Source: Owenia fusiformis
Lineage: Eukaryota > Annelida > Polychaeta > Sabellida > Oweniidae
Assembly (NCBI GenBank): GCA_903813345.2
Contig: CAIIXF020000005.1
Span: 15,753,375-15,813,374 of the forward strand
Direction of reading: 5' to 3'
DNA: 60,000 nucleotides
Shown here: positions 1-40,600 of the stretch, piece after piece
Layout: every line of letters starts with the position of its first letter
Numbering within the stretch: the stretch's first letter is position 1
Notes under the pieces: model-generated
Told to the model about the DNA's origin: nothing
Databases searched by the model: none
The model's input: only the letters and a program-made list of their open reading frames with translations
Position numbers and translations under genes: made by a program

Positions 1-325
1 TTTCAGACTATGTCTGTTCATTGCAAAAGGGTACCTGGTTTAGTGGTTTGCAATTCATATTAAAAGTATTTTGAGTTGTATGTCATGTGATCAGTGTGTT
101 CAATAAAGGACACAGGCCTCTTCAAGATCAGACTTCCCGGTGTGCTTATCAGTGTCACATACCAAAAAGGAAGAATCATGCTCGAAATGGATTACTTCCC
201 TAAAATGGTGGTACTGTATATAAATGAATCAGTTAGTTATTTGAAATTTAGTATATAAATTCTTTTAAAACATCTTATTCTGTTTTAGATTTACACATTT
301 AATGATTTGAAAATATATTTTGCAG

Positions 326-3300
326 TTCCAATATTTTGCTGACTCCGCAGTTTGAAGTGAAACTCACAGATTTTGGATTGACCTGCCATATGGCCAAGCA
401 GACTGATGGCAAGACCACCCACGTGACTGTCCAAGAGAGCAAGCGGCATATGTTCTCCAGCAAGCACTACATGCCACATGAGTTCTTTCAGAGTGGTTTC
501 AAGTTGTATCCACAGACTGATGTTTTCAGCTTTGGTGTGGTATGTACTCATACTGTATCCTATGATGTTACAGTGCCTTATCTTGTAATGTTTTTTGATA
601 TCTATCGTTACAATAACTGACTTTTTCACTGAAATTGCTCTTACATTGTCAATATTTTTCCAATTTATGTTTTAAAGATATATGGGTTGTGTTTTCTAAG
701 TTAAACATTGCATAAAATTCCCCTTAACATATTCTATAGTAAAGATATTTGTGTAAAGAAAGATATATGAGGCAGGGCTTGTTGCAAACAATTTTGTGAT
801 GATTATGACATACTGTCCAATGTCACATGTTGTAGGTGGTGTACGAAATATGTACAGGGCAGCCAGTTTACAGTGAAAAGTTGGGTGAATCCCTGGTACG
901 TTATTTTTGTTTTTGTAAGAATTTCAAACTATACGTGCATTTATTGTGGTTATTCAATCATGAATCCTGTGAGGTACCCAGTCTCCACACCCTTATTATT
1001 ATACTCTGAGTGCAATACTAAAATGTAATGAACTGACTCAGCATAGTTAAAGTTGTTCTGCATTTACTGAAAAAAAAGATTTAGAAAATTGGGAAATGTT
1101 ATGTCAAGGCATATGTGCAGTGCTCATCTAATCATTGACATCACATCATGTACATTTTATATGTTCAAAAACTGGTGAGCATGGCACAAAAAGCTCTTTC
1201 AATAAACTGTAACTTTAACTAATTTGATTTTGAGTACAGTGTCCATAATATGTACAGTAAATATGAGCATAATGGTTATTTGTAATTTTTATCAGGAAAA
1301 TTATTTTTTTAGTTTTTATACAAGCTTTCAATTGTTAAATATTCTGAAAACAGGTTGATTATATGGAGGAAAACCTGGACTTAAAAGACAAGTCAAAGTC
1401 ATTAGGGCTGAAGGACTCAACAGTCTCTGATTGGCCAGAAGGATGTTTCCTGGCTTTGCTTACGCTTGGAAAGGATTGTACAGTTGCAAAAAGAAAAAAC
1501 AGGCCGACAGCTTCAAAGGTATTTCAGGAAAAAGAGATATTTTTTAAAACTTAAATATGAAAACAACCATTTCTCATTAAAGGGTGACGCATATGGTTTA
1601 GCAAATCGAACGCTCGTTTCTGGTGTTGCTCACCGTTTAGTATAAAAGGCCCGATCCCGGAATAATACTCAAGGGTTCACAGGTTCGAGGTCGTTGTGTC
1701 AACACCTCTAACTGTTATATAGCATAAGTATATGATAGATCATCACACATTTATAAAAGGGTGATTATTATTTTGACAAATCAATTCCACATTTATGGGT
1801 GAAGTATCAGGATCTTCTATTTGAGTATAATAAGGAAAAATTGCATCTAAATTTCCCCACTATAACGTAATAGCACACAGCTTGGCATATGAAATATCCT
1901 ACAAATGAAACAAAGCAAGACAAACCGGTTTCTAATACAAGGATTTATATTGGCTGTTGTACATGTATTCTTTGAACGCAATCACTCTTTGGATAACGTT
2001 TTCAAAATCATTATAAACGGATTACTTTTTCTCAAAGACAATTTCAATAAACTGGATTTTACAGAACTCCCCTTATTTCTTAAAAATGGACTGATCCATT
2101 TGATTCGTCTGGAGCCGCCATATTGTTTTTATACGGGATGCTAATCGGAACCCTTTAATGCTGATTGCCCCCTTTGTGGGTTTGCACTAACTCTAACTCT
2201 AACGCACATAATCAATTTTGTCTTCTCTACCAAGCATGTCACCCTTTTAATATCATTATCTTGGCAATATGAATGATGTCCTACGAAATTATGTTTTGCA
2301 GATCCTAGAGGAGTTGGAACATATCCCAATCACTGAGCCTACAGCTCTTCCAAGTAACACCACATTGCTAACTAAAGGAAGCTTTCAGAGTGATCCTGGC
2401 CCTCGTAGCTTATATGAAACCCCACGTGAACTACAAAGCGTGCCATCAGAGGGCAGCACTACACCAGACTCAGCAACACCATCTATTGGCATCACATCAT
2501 TGCCAAATGCCTCTTTGGATAAAACGTCATTAGGTTCTGAGCCTAACAAGCACATACCTGAGCAAACCGAGCACATGTCCTATCCAATCGAGCACATGTC
2601 TGATGATACCAAGCAAATGTCTAATCCCACCAAGTACGAGCCTGATCCAACCAACCATAAAATGAGTTGTGATTTAATTCAGGATTCTCCCGTAAATCTT
2701 TTTAATGTACAGACAGGTGATGACCAATCTACTCCTTCTTGTGAAGAAATAAAGATAAAAGGAAAGAAAAAGTCGACAATATTTGAAATGTATGATTGTA
2801 TTGATGATGAAAATCCATTATCAGACAGTGCAGAAGTGAACCCCCTTGATGGTGATGGTATGAAAGAGCTTGTATCTAAAACTATTGAATGCACAATTGC
2901 AGACAATGCTCTGGACAAAACCTTTGTTGCTACGACAAGTGGTGTTTCAACAAATATGGCCGAGAGTGATGAAAACTCACCTGGCAATATTGCTATAGCA
3001 ACTGAAAACATTTTGTCTGAATCATCCAATGAAGTTTCATCATCTGATGATGTTGTTAAAGCAACCACATTTGCAGACGACAACAAACAACACAATCCTG
3101 CTGATTCTACTGTGCAAGATCCAAACTTATCTAAAATAATGCGGAAAAATAATTTGCTCATGAATGAATTCGATAATGCTGATGTGCCGAGTCTAAGAGT
3201 GACTGTGCATGAGCGAGCTCGCCGAGATGATGTCACACAAAGCATCGATGCAGAATTAAACGAGATGTTGAAACAAAGATGTGCTAAGCGCAATGATAGA

Positions 3301-3381
3301 AATGATGACACTTGTGAAACTGTGATAACTTCAATGAACTTGAACAGTCCAATAATGAGTACCATGTGTAAGGATATGTGA
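326..3381 (+). CDS. IRAK-like serine/threonine kinase, 3' part (last four exons)
   Basis: Exons 326-539, 836-895, 1354-1518 and 2302-3381 join in frame, all with AG/GT borders. They encode the C-lobe of a protein kinase followed by a long tail. Visible motifs are SNILL (catalytic loop end), LTDFG (the Mg-binding DFG), YMPHEFF in the APE position, TDVFSFGVVVYEICTGQPV, and C-terminal KNRPTASKILEELE. This combination fits the IRAK family (Toll/IL-1 receptor signalling) better than RIPK or plant-type kinases. The APE motif is degenerate (PHE), as in some IRAK-type kinases. The last exon adds about 350 residues rich in Ser, Thr, Asp and Asn with no recognised fold. It includes a roughly 7-residue repeat around EHMS/KQMS/NHKMS (about 2568-2665). 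I saw no clear PxExx(aromatic/acidic) TRAF6 motif. The N-lobe, HRD motif and any death domain lie upstream of the window. Bases 1-325 are intron. Family call is by recognition, not by search. Confidence 0.8.
1578..2250. mobile_element. TIR element in the last intron of the IRAK-like gene
   Basis: The sequence starts TTAAAGGGTGAC and ends GTCACCCTTTTAA, which are inverted copies about 12 bp long. It lies wholly inside intron 1519-2301 and ends about 50 bp before the last exon. Near its left end is GGTTCGAGGTC, similar to a pol III B box, but no convincing A box was seen. No transposase coding was recognised, so it is probably non-autonomous. Confidence 0.5.
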
Positions 3382-5727
3382 CAACTGTTTAAACTCTGAA
3401 CAGTCCCATTTTAGTAATCTTCACAGGATTTTTCTTAATTAAAAAGGTGCTTTATCCTGTTCTGGTAGAAACATCTCCACATTTCACCATATTGCACAGG
3501 TTCTCAACATAGTAAAGCTGTATTTGGATAAAAAAAATTTAAAAATAAAAAAAACCAACCTCATATTTTATGATATTTATTGAAGTAGTTGAGATTAAAT
3601 TTATTTAACAACCTAGCCATTTAATCATGTATTATATACCTAGTTGGGCATTTGTATGTGAGCAATTATGGAAATGTTTCATTTATAACCAAACAAGATC
3701 TGCTTAATATAATGGTAGAACTTCCACATATTTCGCCATAGTTTCATAACTATAAATACTATAGCATGTTAAATCATCATATATTATGTTCAAAGGGACT
3801 GAAGAAATGAAAAAATATATTGATAATGTTTATTTAAATGTATTTATTGTTTCAAAGAGTTAGAAGATACTATATTTATACAAAAAGCTTCAATTTATTT
3901 TTCATTTATATTGTATGAAATATTGTACCAATTTCTATGTATTATTTGTGAAGGTAGCCTAGTCAAAGTTGTAATGGTAATGAAAATCACTGTCTGTATG
4001 TAATCATCACACCATTGAATATACTGTTTCCTAGTAAAGCCAAATCTAGGGACTTTTGAATGGCACTATGTATCAATTTATATATTTTTCAGGCACAACT
4101 GCTAGCTTATTTCCTTATCATGAATTGAGAATTTCTAAAACAGGGCTATCTTTAAGAAACTGATCAGTTGTTAGTCCACGATAGTCTGAAGTTTGTTGTA
4201 CTTTTTGCATTCCTATGACTATCGCGGAGTTGTGATAATGTTAGTCTATGACTTTTCTGGAAATGATCCTTTGGATAGTATGTAATTATTATGAAGTTAT
4301 ATTATATTTTTCAAAGGATTAGACAGACAATATTATTGTCTCAGTGTCATATTATTCAGTCTGTGATTGGTTAAACAAAGGTCACATGACAAAAAATGTA
4401 ATGCAATATAATGTGCAGCTTAAAAAAAGAATATTTTCGACATTTAGTTTTTCAGAAGTCCTACAGAATGAGAACTCCCTTGAAACTTGAGCTTTGTTCT
4501 AAAGAACAAATATTTTGAAACAACATTTAAATTTCAGAATGAGGTCCGGTGATTTAGCAATAAGATTTTTTTCACATAGTCATTGTATTATATATGTAAT
4601 AATAAACATTTTCTTATTAATTATACATCCATATTTTGTCATTCCAGGAGTTACATAACAATGAATAATAAAACAAATATTTCATTCAGTCTATTTTCAG
4701 GGAATAACTGTGTAACTTTCACAAGAAATATTCCCAGCTTCCTGGAAAGATACAGAGCTATCCTCCAATGAAACAACTTTATTTGTATAGTATATAACAG
4801 AGATAAAACAATTGTTTGTTTTACATGTATTTATTTTTAACAATAAATAATATTTCCGGTACACATACATATAAAACTGTTTATTCTACATAATTATTTA
4901 GATTTGGCAAAATCTTCAGCTAACATTGAAACATCAATACATTCTCTGAAGTACAAATGAAATAAACTATGAAACAGTACAGAACAGTATAGTACTATAG
5001 CACAGCACAGCATGGGATAAAATAGTACAATACAGAATAATACATTCTGATACAGTACAGAGTAGTACAGTATAATACAGTACAGTACTATGTTGTATAG
5101 TGCAGCTAAACTAGTAGTTTTAATTAATAATTTCCATAGAAATTGCGAAAAACAAGTCTTGGGAAAACAAAAATACCAAATTACTCTCATATAATATCAT
5201 CAAATAGACAGACTAGCTTAATAGGCGACACATGTATCTTGTACAATATGTTGAAATCTTCTACTCAGACTGGTCAAACATCTTTGAAACATCTGAATTT
5301 CTGTCCATTTGGCACATTCAAGAGGTGCATGACATCATCAAATGTAATCAACTTCTCTATAAACATCCAACAATCTATGATATGATCAAAGGTAAGCATT
5401 TAAATTAGCCTGGGGTTAATATCATTCAGTTCCATTTGACAGTAAAATGTACAGGAGTAAGACGGGTTGCCTTTGTGGAGCTTTCCGAATATGTTAGTCC
5501 AGAGAAGCCTTCGAAAATATATACACTGACACCTGTGCTGTAGTCCATGATACTGCATACAAACCTAAACAACCATTTGCTTGCCAAGCTAGTAACTTGT
5601 GGGGAAACTTGACGAAACAAAAGGTCCATTTTAAAGCCTGCAGTGTTCTAATGTTGATCAGAGATGACCAGATGTACAATACATGACTTGCACGTGCATT
5701 TTGAAAACTAATGAATGTTTACATTGA
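3382..5727. other. Convergent intergenic space and 3' UTRs
   Basis: This AT-rich stretch lies between the stop codon of the IRAK-like gene (+) and the stop codon of DLD (-). No protein gene was recognised on either strand. A possible poly(A) signal AATAAA for the kinase gene is at about 3543-3548. Around 4975-5095 there is a simple array of TACAG/TACAGTA-type repeats. The ORFs here show no family features. Confidence 0.6.
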
Positions 5728-34399
<28,672 letters not shown>

Positions 34400-34665
34400 G
34401 GCGGTGTTCCGACAAATGTACGAACGAAAATTCTCTTGTGTTTTTAGAAACCTAACGAAAAGTGTTCAGAACTTCAACAATCACCATGATACATTTTCAT
34501 CTAAGTATTGACGGACCTGATTAATAAGATAATATAATTACATTAAAGTCTCACATCCCCTTTCTCTAATATAAGCTATTGGACTTTCAGCATTATTAGA
34601 TTCGAATGTAAATCAAATCAAAAAAGTATCTGTTCGTTTATTTAGCGCAGTTATGAAAAAATAAA
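34400..34665. promoter_or_regulatory. Head-to-head DLD/GALC promoter region
   Basis: Only 266 bp separate the DLD start codon (34397-34399, minus) from the GALC start codon (34666, plus). A YY1-like AACATGGCGG overlaps the DLD start at 34395-34404. No TATA box was placed with confidence. A 3-codon ORF (ATG at 34653, stop at 34662-34664) ends one base before the GALC start. 5' UTR introns cannot be excluded. Confidence 0.7.
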
Positions 34666-37600
34666 ATGAAATTATATTTCCTCTTTTTCCTCATTTGTAC
34701 GATAAGTAGAGGTACTTATGGATCGGTATACACAATAGATGATTCCCATGGACTTGGTCGTCGTTATGACGGGTTTGGTGCCATAAGTGGAGGAGGGGTA
34801 ATTCTGAAATTCCTTTTCTATTTTTGAAACTTTTTTTTGTGATCATCATTTCAATCATTCAAATCAATGGTTCATAATTCATAGTCGTGTGATTGAAATT
34901 GGGACTGGGTGATACTATTGGGCACTCAACTCGATTCCCTCAGCTCCTCAGAGTGCCCAGGTTGTTACATTGGTGTTAGATGTGGTTTTTGCCCATGTGT
35001 ATATTCAGCGTTTTGACACGTCTCATCTTAGTTTTAGGGATGGTGTTATGGCCCTCGATAGCAAGTTGCTTTAGGTTATCCCGTCTCAGTACTATAGTCC
35101 TGGAGAGAGCCCAATCTTTTGTCTGTACGATTACAACTTGGGAGAATTATCTACGCCTCTTACACTTAGATACCTACTTCAAAAGATTCCTTGGTATTTT
35201 AGCATTCTTTTCGTGTAGTTGAATCCACAATTGTCTGGGTTTATCGGCAGTACAAAGAAATTTTCGTTTTTGATCGAGAGAGATTCCATCACTTTTCAAG
35301 ATGGCGGTTGGATTTAAAAGGGAATTCCCCGTTTGACTGGCCCAGAAGTGGCCCGGAAGTACCAATAAATGGAGGAATTTGACGGTTGATATAAGTTAAA
35401 TATTACACGCAAATATTGCGATCAAAAACTAAAATTTCTTCGTTTTGCCGATAAACCCAGACAATATTGAGATGCGAGTAGGTAGTTACCAGATTCACCA
35501 CCAGGTGGCTCGTTCGGGTCAGATAGCATGGCGGGTATAGGAGAAAGTTCCCTTAAACTTAAATCACATCTGTTTTAATGATTCAATTTTCATATAACCC
35601 TAATGTATCTAATAGTTATGCAAACTGAAATATGTCCAGTAAAAGAAAATGTTATCTATCTAATACAAGAAAAGATATTTCACTTTTTGTGATTTTGTAT
35701 CATGGGGTCTATGGGGAATCAACCCGAACAAGAAGTCACATTTTCAAAAAAAATTAAATTTTCAAAGTTGATAAACAATTTTCGAAACCATATTTCTAGA
35801 TGTACTTTTACATGCAGATTTCAAATATGACATCACTTTGACTGAATTTTGAATATTTAATGACGTAAATCAAGATTTTTTCTACTCGCACTTAGTCTAT
35901 TGTGGATTCAACTACACGAAAAGAACGCTAAAATACCAAGGAATCTATTAAAGTAGGTATCTTAAGTGTAAGGGGTGTAGATAATTCTCCCAAGTTGTAA
36001 TCATACAGGCAAAAGATTGGGCTCTCTCCAGGACTATAGTCCTGGCACGGGATAAGCTTAAGGGGTTTCACTAGAATTTCTCACAGCAGGCTAAATAAAT
36101 GAAAACTACAAGCAAAATTAATGGAAATCATAAATCTAACAAGGAAAAGTTGAAAACAACAGGCGAGTTTGTGAATACAACCACTGAAAATCGCCTGTTG
36201 CCTGCTGCTAATGAAACCCCTGTCATGTCTGTTAAACTATTTCCTCCTGGAAAACTATTTCAATATTCTCTGTAAAAATTTCACTTTCATTAACAACTTT
36301 CAACATGCCAGTATTTCTCTTACAAATATAATAGGAACCTGGGAACCTCACACTCATCTATATCTGTTGGAGAAAAGGAACAAATTACGTTCATTGCATA
36401 TTTTAAACATATCACAAGAATTATACATCATAAATTGCAATATGATGAACTAACACAGATGACAGAAAATATGTCATAAGCCAGACAACAAATACTCCAA
36501 ATCAATGGTTTATTGACTTTTGTTCCAGGCCACATCAAAACTATTGGTGAATTATGAAGAGAATATTCGGTCACAGATTTTAGATTTCTTGTTCAAGGTA
36601 AGTTGAAAAGAAAACCTCTGCTGTTTTATATTTTGATAAGGAAAAGCTCCCCCATTCATTTACTAATCATTTCTTCCAGGTCTTATGTCACCACCAGAAG
36701 TGGTGACATATATTGTTATAGTCTCTAATTTTTTGTGGAATTTGTTTAGTGGTTGGTGCTCAGCCATTGGTGTATATTACAAATGGAAGGTGGTGACATT
36801 TTGCATGTTAATGCCTTATGTTTGAAAGTTGAAATGATAATTTTGCTTGTGAAACCAACTCATAAATTCTGCAAGTTAAAAAGGCCAATTTTTGCAGAAT
36901 TTCATGTGATAAAAATGAGCAAACTATGAATACAGAAGTGGAAAACTAAGAGGACTAACCAATTATGGTGAAAATAGATAACTTTACCTTGCCCTACAAT
37001 AAGACCATATGTTTATTAATGTACAAATACATGTATATACATTAGTACTCATCTCACACAATTGAAATTATTTTAGCCAAACTTCGGGGCCAGCCTCCAA
37101 ATCCTCAAGGTGGAGATAGGGGGAGATGGGCAGAGCTCTGAGGGTGCAGAATCATCCCACATGCACTCTGCTGATGACGAGGACTACACACGTGGCTATG
37201 AGTGGTGGATGATGAAAGAAGCCAAGAAGGTAAAACAATACACATTTGGTTTACCCTGGGGTAGGACCCCAGTGTTACTATCCTTACTATCCTCCCCCCT
37301 CAGACGAGAACAAATTCATAATTGCATATTGATTTAATGACTTGATAACTTAACTCGTTACTCAATATATATTGAATCTTGTTCCAGCGCAATCATGGCA
37401 TCAAGCTTGCATATGGGGCTCAATGATATAATATATATGACTATGATAATGTAACCCGTAACCCTGGTGTCAAGCTTGCTTATGGGGCTCAATGATATAA
37501 TATATATGACTATGATAATGTAACCCGTAACCCTGGCGTCAAGCTTGCATATGGGGCTCAATGATATAATATATATGACTATGATAATGTAGCCCGTAAC

Positions 37601-40600
37601 TCTGGCATCAAGCTTGCATATGGGACTCAATGATATGATATATATGACCAGGGCTTGCATTAACGGCGTCCCGTACATATTAAGGACTCAAAAATAATTT
37701 GGAGGTCGCAAAAATTGAAAATATTTCCGTTTTTTGGACGCAAAATTTTTTTAGGTCAATACTACAATGTGTTTACAACGATACCTAACAAAAACAAATA
37801 ATTATGATCTCTCACCTTTATTTGAATCGTAAATAAGGCTCAACATGTTGAATATTTATGATTCTCTCAAATTTTTTCGACTTTGTTTATTTTTAGATTT
37901 GAAACCATGACACGCCACAGTTTTTCCTATTCAGAAACAAATATTAGGTTATTCATGAAATAAAATGTATTCATTGTCGAATGAACAAACATGCATTTAT
38001 TCAGTCCGTACTTAACGTTTACTTCCGTTTTAAATTCGCGGCAAGAAATCAAAAACTGAAGGTGTTTTGGTAAAAAATGCTTTTAAAATAAAGTTATACC
38101 TCAAAACAGGCTAGAAATAGGGGACACACTTTTTTTTCAAAGGACACACTTTTTAAAAAAAATTGCGTCCTTGGGACTCACAAATTTTCTAACCTAATGC
38201 AAGCGCTGTATGACTATGATAATGTAACCCGTAACCCTGGCGTCAAGCTTGCATATGGGGCTCAATGATATAATATATATGACTATGATAATGTAACCCG
38301 TAACCCTGGCGTCAAGCTTGCATATGGGGCTCAATGACTATGATAATGTAACCCGTAACCCTGGCGTCAAGCTTGCATATGAGGCTCAATGATATAATAT
38401 ATATGACTATGATAATGTAACCCGTTGACTTATTACTCAATATACACTGAATCTTGTTCCAGCGCAATCCTGCCATCAAGCTTGCAGGTCTCCCTTGGTC
38501 CTTCCCAGGTTGGGTAGGAGGAGACACTACCTGGCCCTATACACACCCAGAGGTTACTGCTAAGTACATCACCAAGTGGGTCATAGGGGCACAGAAGTAC
38601 CATAATCTCTCCATAGATTATATTGGGGTATGTAGAGATTTTCACAATTAACAGACAAGTTAACAGATTATTACAAAATTATATGTATGTATATTTATTT
38701 TATTAAAGTCTCACACCAATGTACATAAAACAGTTAATACTTTACACTTACATAACTGTCAGTCTTTTTATGGTTTTGTCTATGTGTAATTTAAAAAGAG
38801 ATCTTACTAAATAATCTTTGTAAATCTATATGTAATTTGTAATTATTATTTTTATAGGTTTGGAATGAGAAACCCTATGATGTGCAGTATATAAAGGTAA
38901 AATACAAACACATTAATTTGAGGCCTTGTTACCATGTGAAATGCTCTCCCAACATTTTAGCCAATTTCAAAATTTATCTTGCAGTTTCACTCTGTAAAAT
39001 TCATTGTTTTAAGAAACCACTTATTAACAATTTGGTACATTTGACCATTACACCAGTAAATGTAGTAACACATGCAATTATTTCATGATTAAAGAAAAGC
39101 TAAGCTTGAATATTTTTCATGCTCACTGTTGTACTTGCTAATGTTTGAATCCATTTTAATACAATAATTTGGGACAGTGGTACCTTTTGATAAAAAATCA
39201 AGTATAACTTGTCATATTGACCTACTTTCATTCAAAATGGGCCCTGCAACAGCAACAAACAAAAAAAGTTGAGAACAAGCCCTTCAAAGCACTTCAAAGG
39301 TAATCCAAGTTAAAACAAAATGCTTTGCTTAATCCATTGAGAAAAAATGTCTTCTAAATTCAGAAAAAATATTGAGGCACATTATAACATTTAACATTTT
39401 GACACAGACTCAATTTGTTTTCTTATATGCACCCATAATACAGAAAATAAACGTGGGTACGAGTTGTCTTGGGTACCAGTTGACTTGGGTACGAGTTGTC
39501 TTGGGTACAAGTTGTCTTGGGTAAGAGTTGTCTTGGGTACGAGTTGACTAGGAAGCCACATAAGCATACCAAGAACAAACATGTACAGTGCTCACCATAA
39601 ATAAATGACACCTGGATTTGCTGAAGTTAGGATTTCCCATGTTAAAATTTAGAGAATTTTTCAGGAGGGCATACATTAGTAGTTGAGAGTATACAACATG
39701 TAAAATATACAAAATTTAAGGGATATGTACCTAGACCTTATTAGAAGGTATGAAGTCTAAAATCACCATGGTCTGGGAATGGTGATAGAAAATCAGGGTT
39801 TACGGAAAAGACCGACCCCACCGACCACCGACCGGTCAGTGTTTTCCATAGGTAGCCTCAAAACAGGGTTTGAAAAAATATGTAAAAGACCGACCACTAT
39901 GTAAAAGACTGACCAAACGAAAAAAAGCCTGCCTTGACACTGACCAATTTTACAGGAAAACAATATTCCTGTTTCTGTCCGTACGTAGGCCTATGTCTGT
40001 TCGCCGTTTCCGGGCATTAACTCCAATACCGTTGCCCCAATATTGGCTACAGTAACAAGGCCCCCAGAAGAGAAAAATTCTAAATTCTTAATCACATTCC
40101 CGGTCCGGGCAAGTCCATGAAGTTCGTAAAGTTGTAGCTACGTTCATCCAGTTCGGACACAGTTTATAACCAGTTCGGCAACGTTTTAAAGAACGCAGTG
40201 ACAACTTGTTTGGTGTGATAGCTATATTTGTTAATTACGCTGCAAACGGAACAGGTTGGTGTACTCACGACCTGAATTTACGCCTGACTGCACAACGTCG
40301 TAATACATTTATAGTAGGATTGAAGTTCGCCGTGTGCCCAGATCGTTCTGCGTTCTTTAAAAACGTGGTCACTCGTTCTGATTACTAAGTTCTGGATGAC
40401 CTACTCGTTCGGGTAGTTTGATGCACAGTTAAAGTTCGTTTTCGAGAACGTAGTGAGAACTAGTTTGGTGTGATAGTAGGGTAAGAGGAGTCCCACTTAT
40501 TTGTTTTTAAGATTTCAAGATTTTAACTGCAGGAATTTCAGGTGAAATAACGTCCATTCAGAGTTTATTTTTGCTAACACCCCAGTCACATTTGTCGTAC

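Noticed and set aside
2186-2206. Telomere-like CTAACTCTAACTCTAAC tract
   Set aside because: Only about three units of an imperfect motif inside a TIR element; too short to mean an interstitial telomere.
2679-3365. 228-aa ORF on the minus strand
   Set aside because: It is antisense to the long last exon of the IRAK-like gene, has no recognisable family features and exists because of that exon's base composition.
34980-35222. 80-aa ORF upstream in GALC intron 1
   Set aside because: It lies in the left arm of the foldback element; no homology recognised.
37358-37678. 106-aa minus-strand protein with 23-residue repeats
   Set aside because: Translation of the 69-bp minisatellite in the GALC intron.
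39455-39550. CRISPR-like array
   Set aside because: The units are contiguous 16-mers without spacers in an animal genome; it is a minisatellite.
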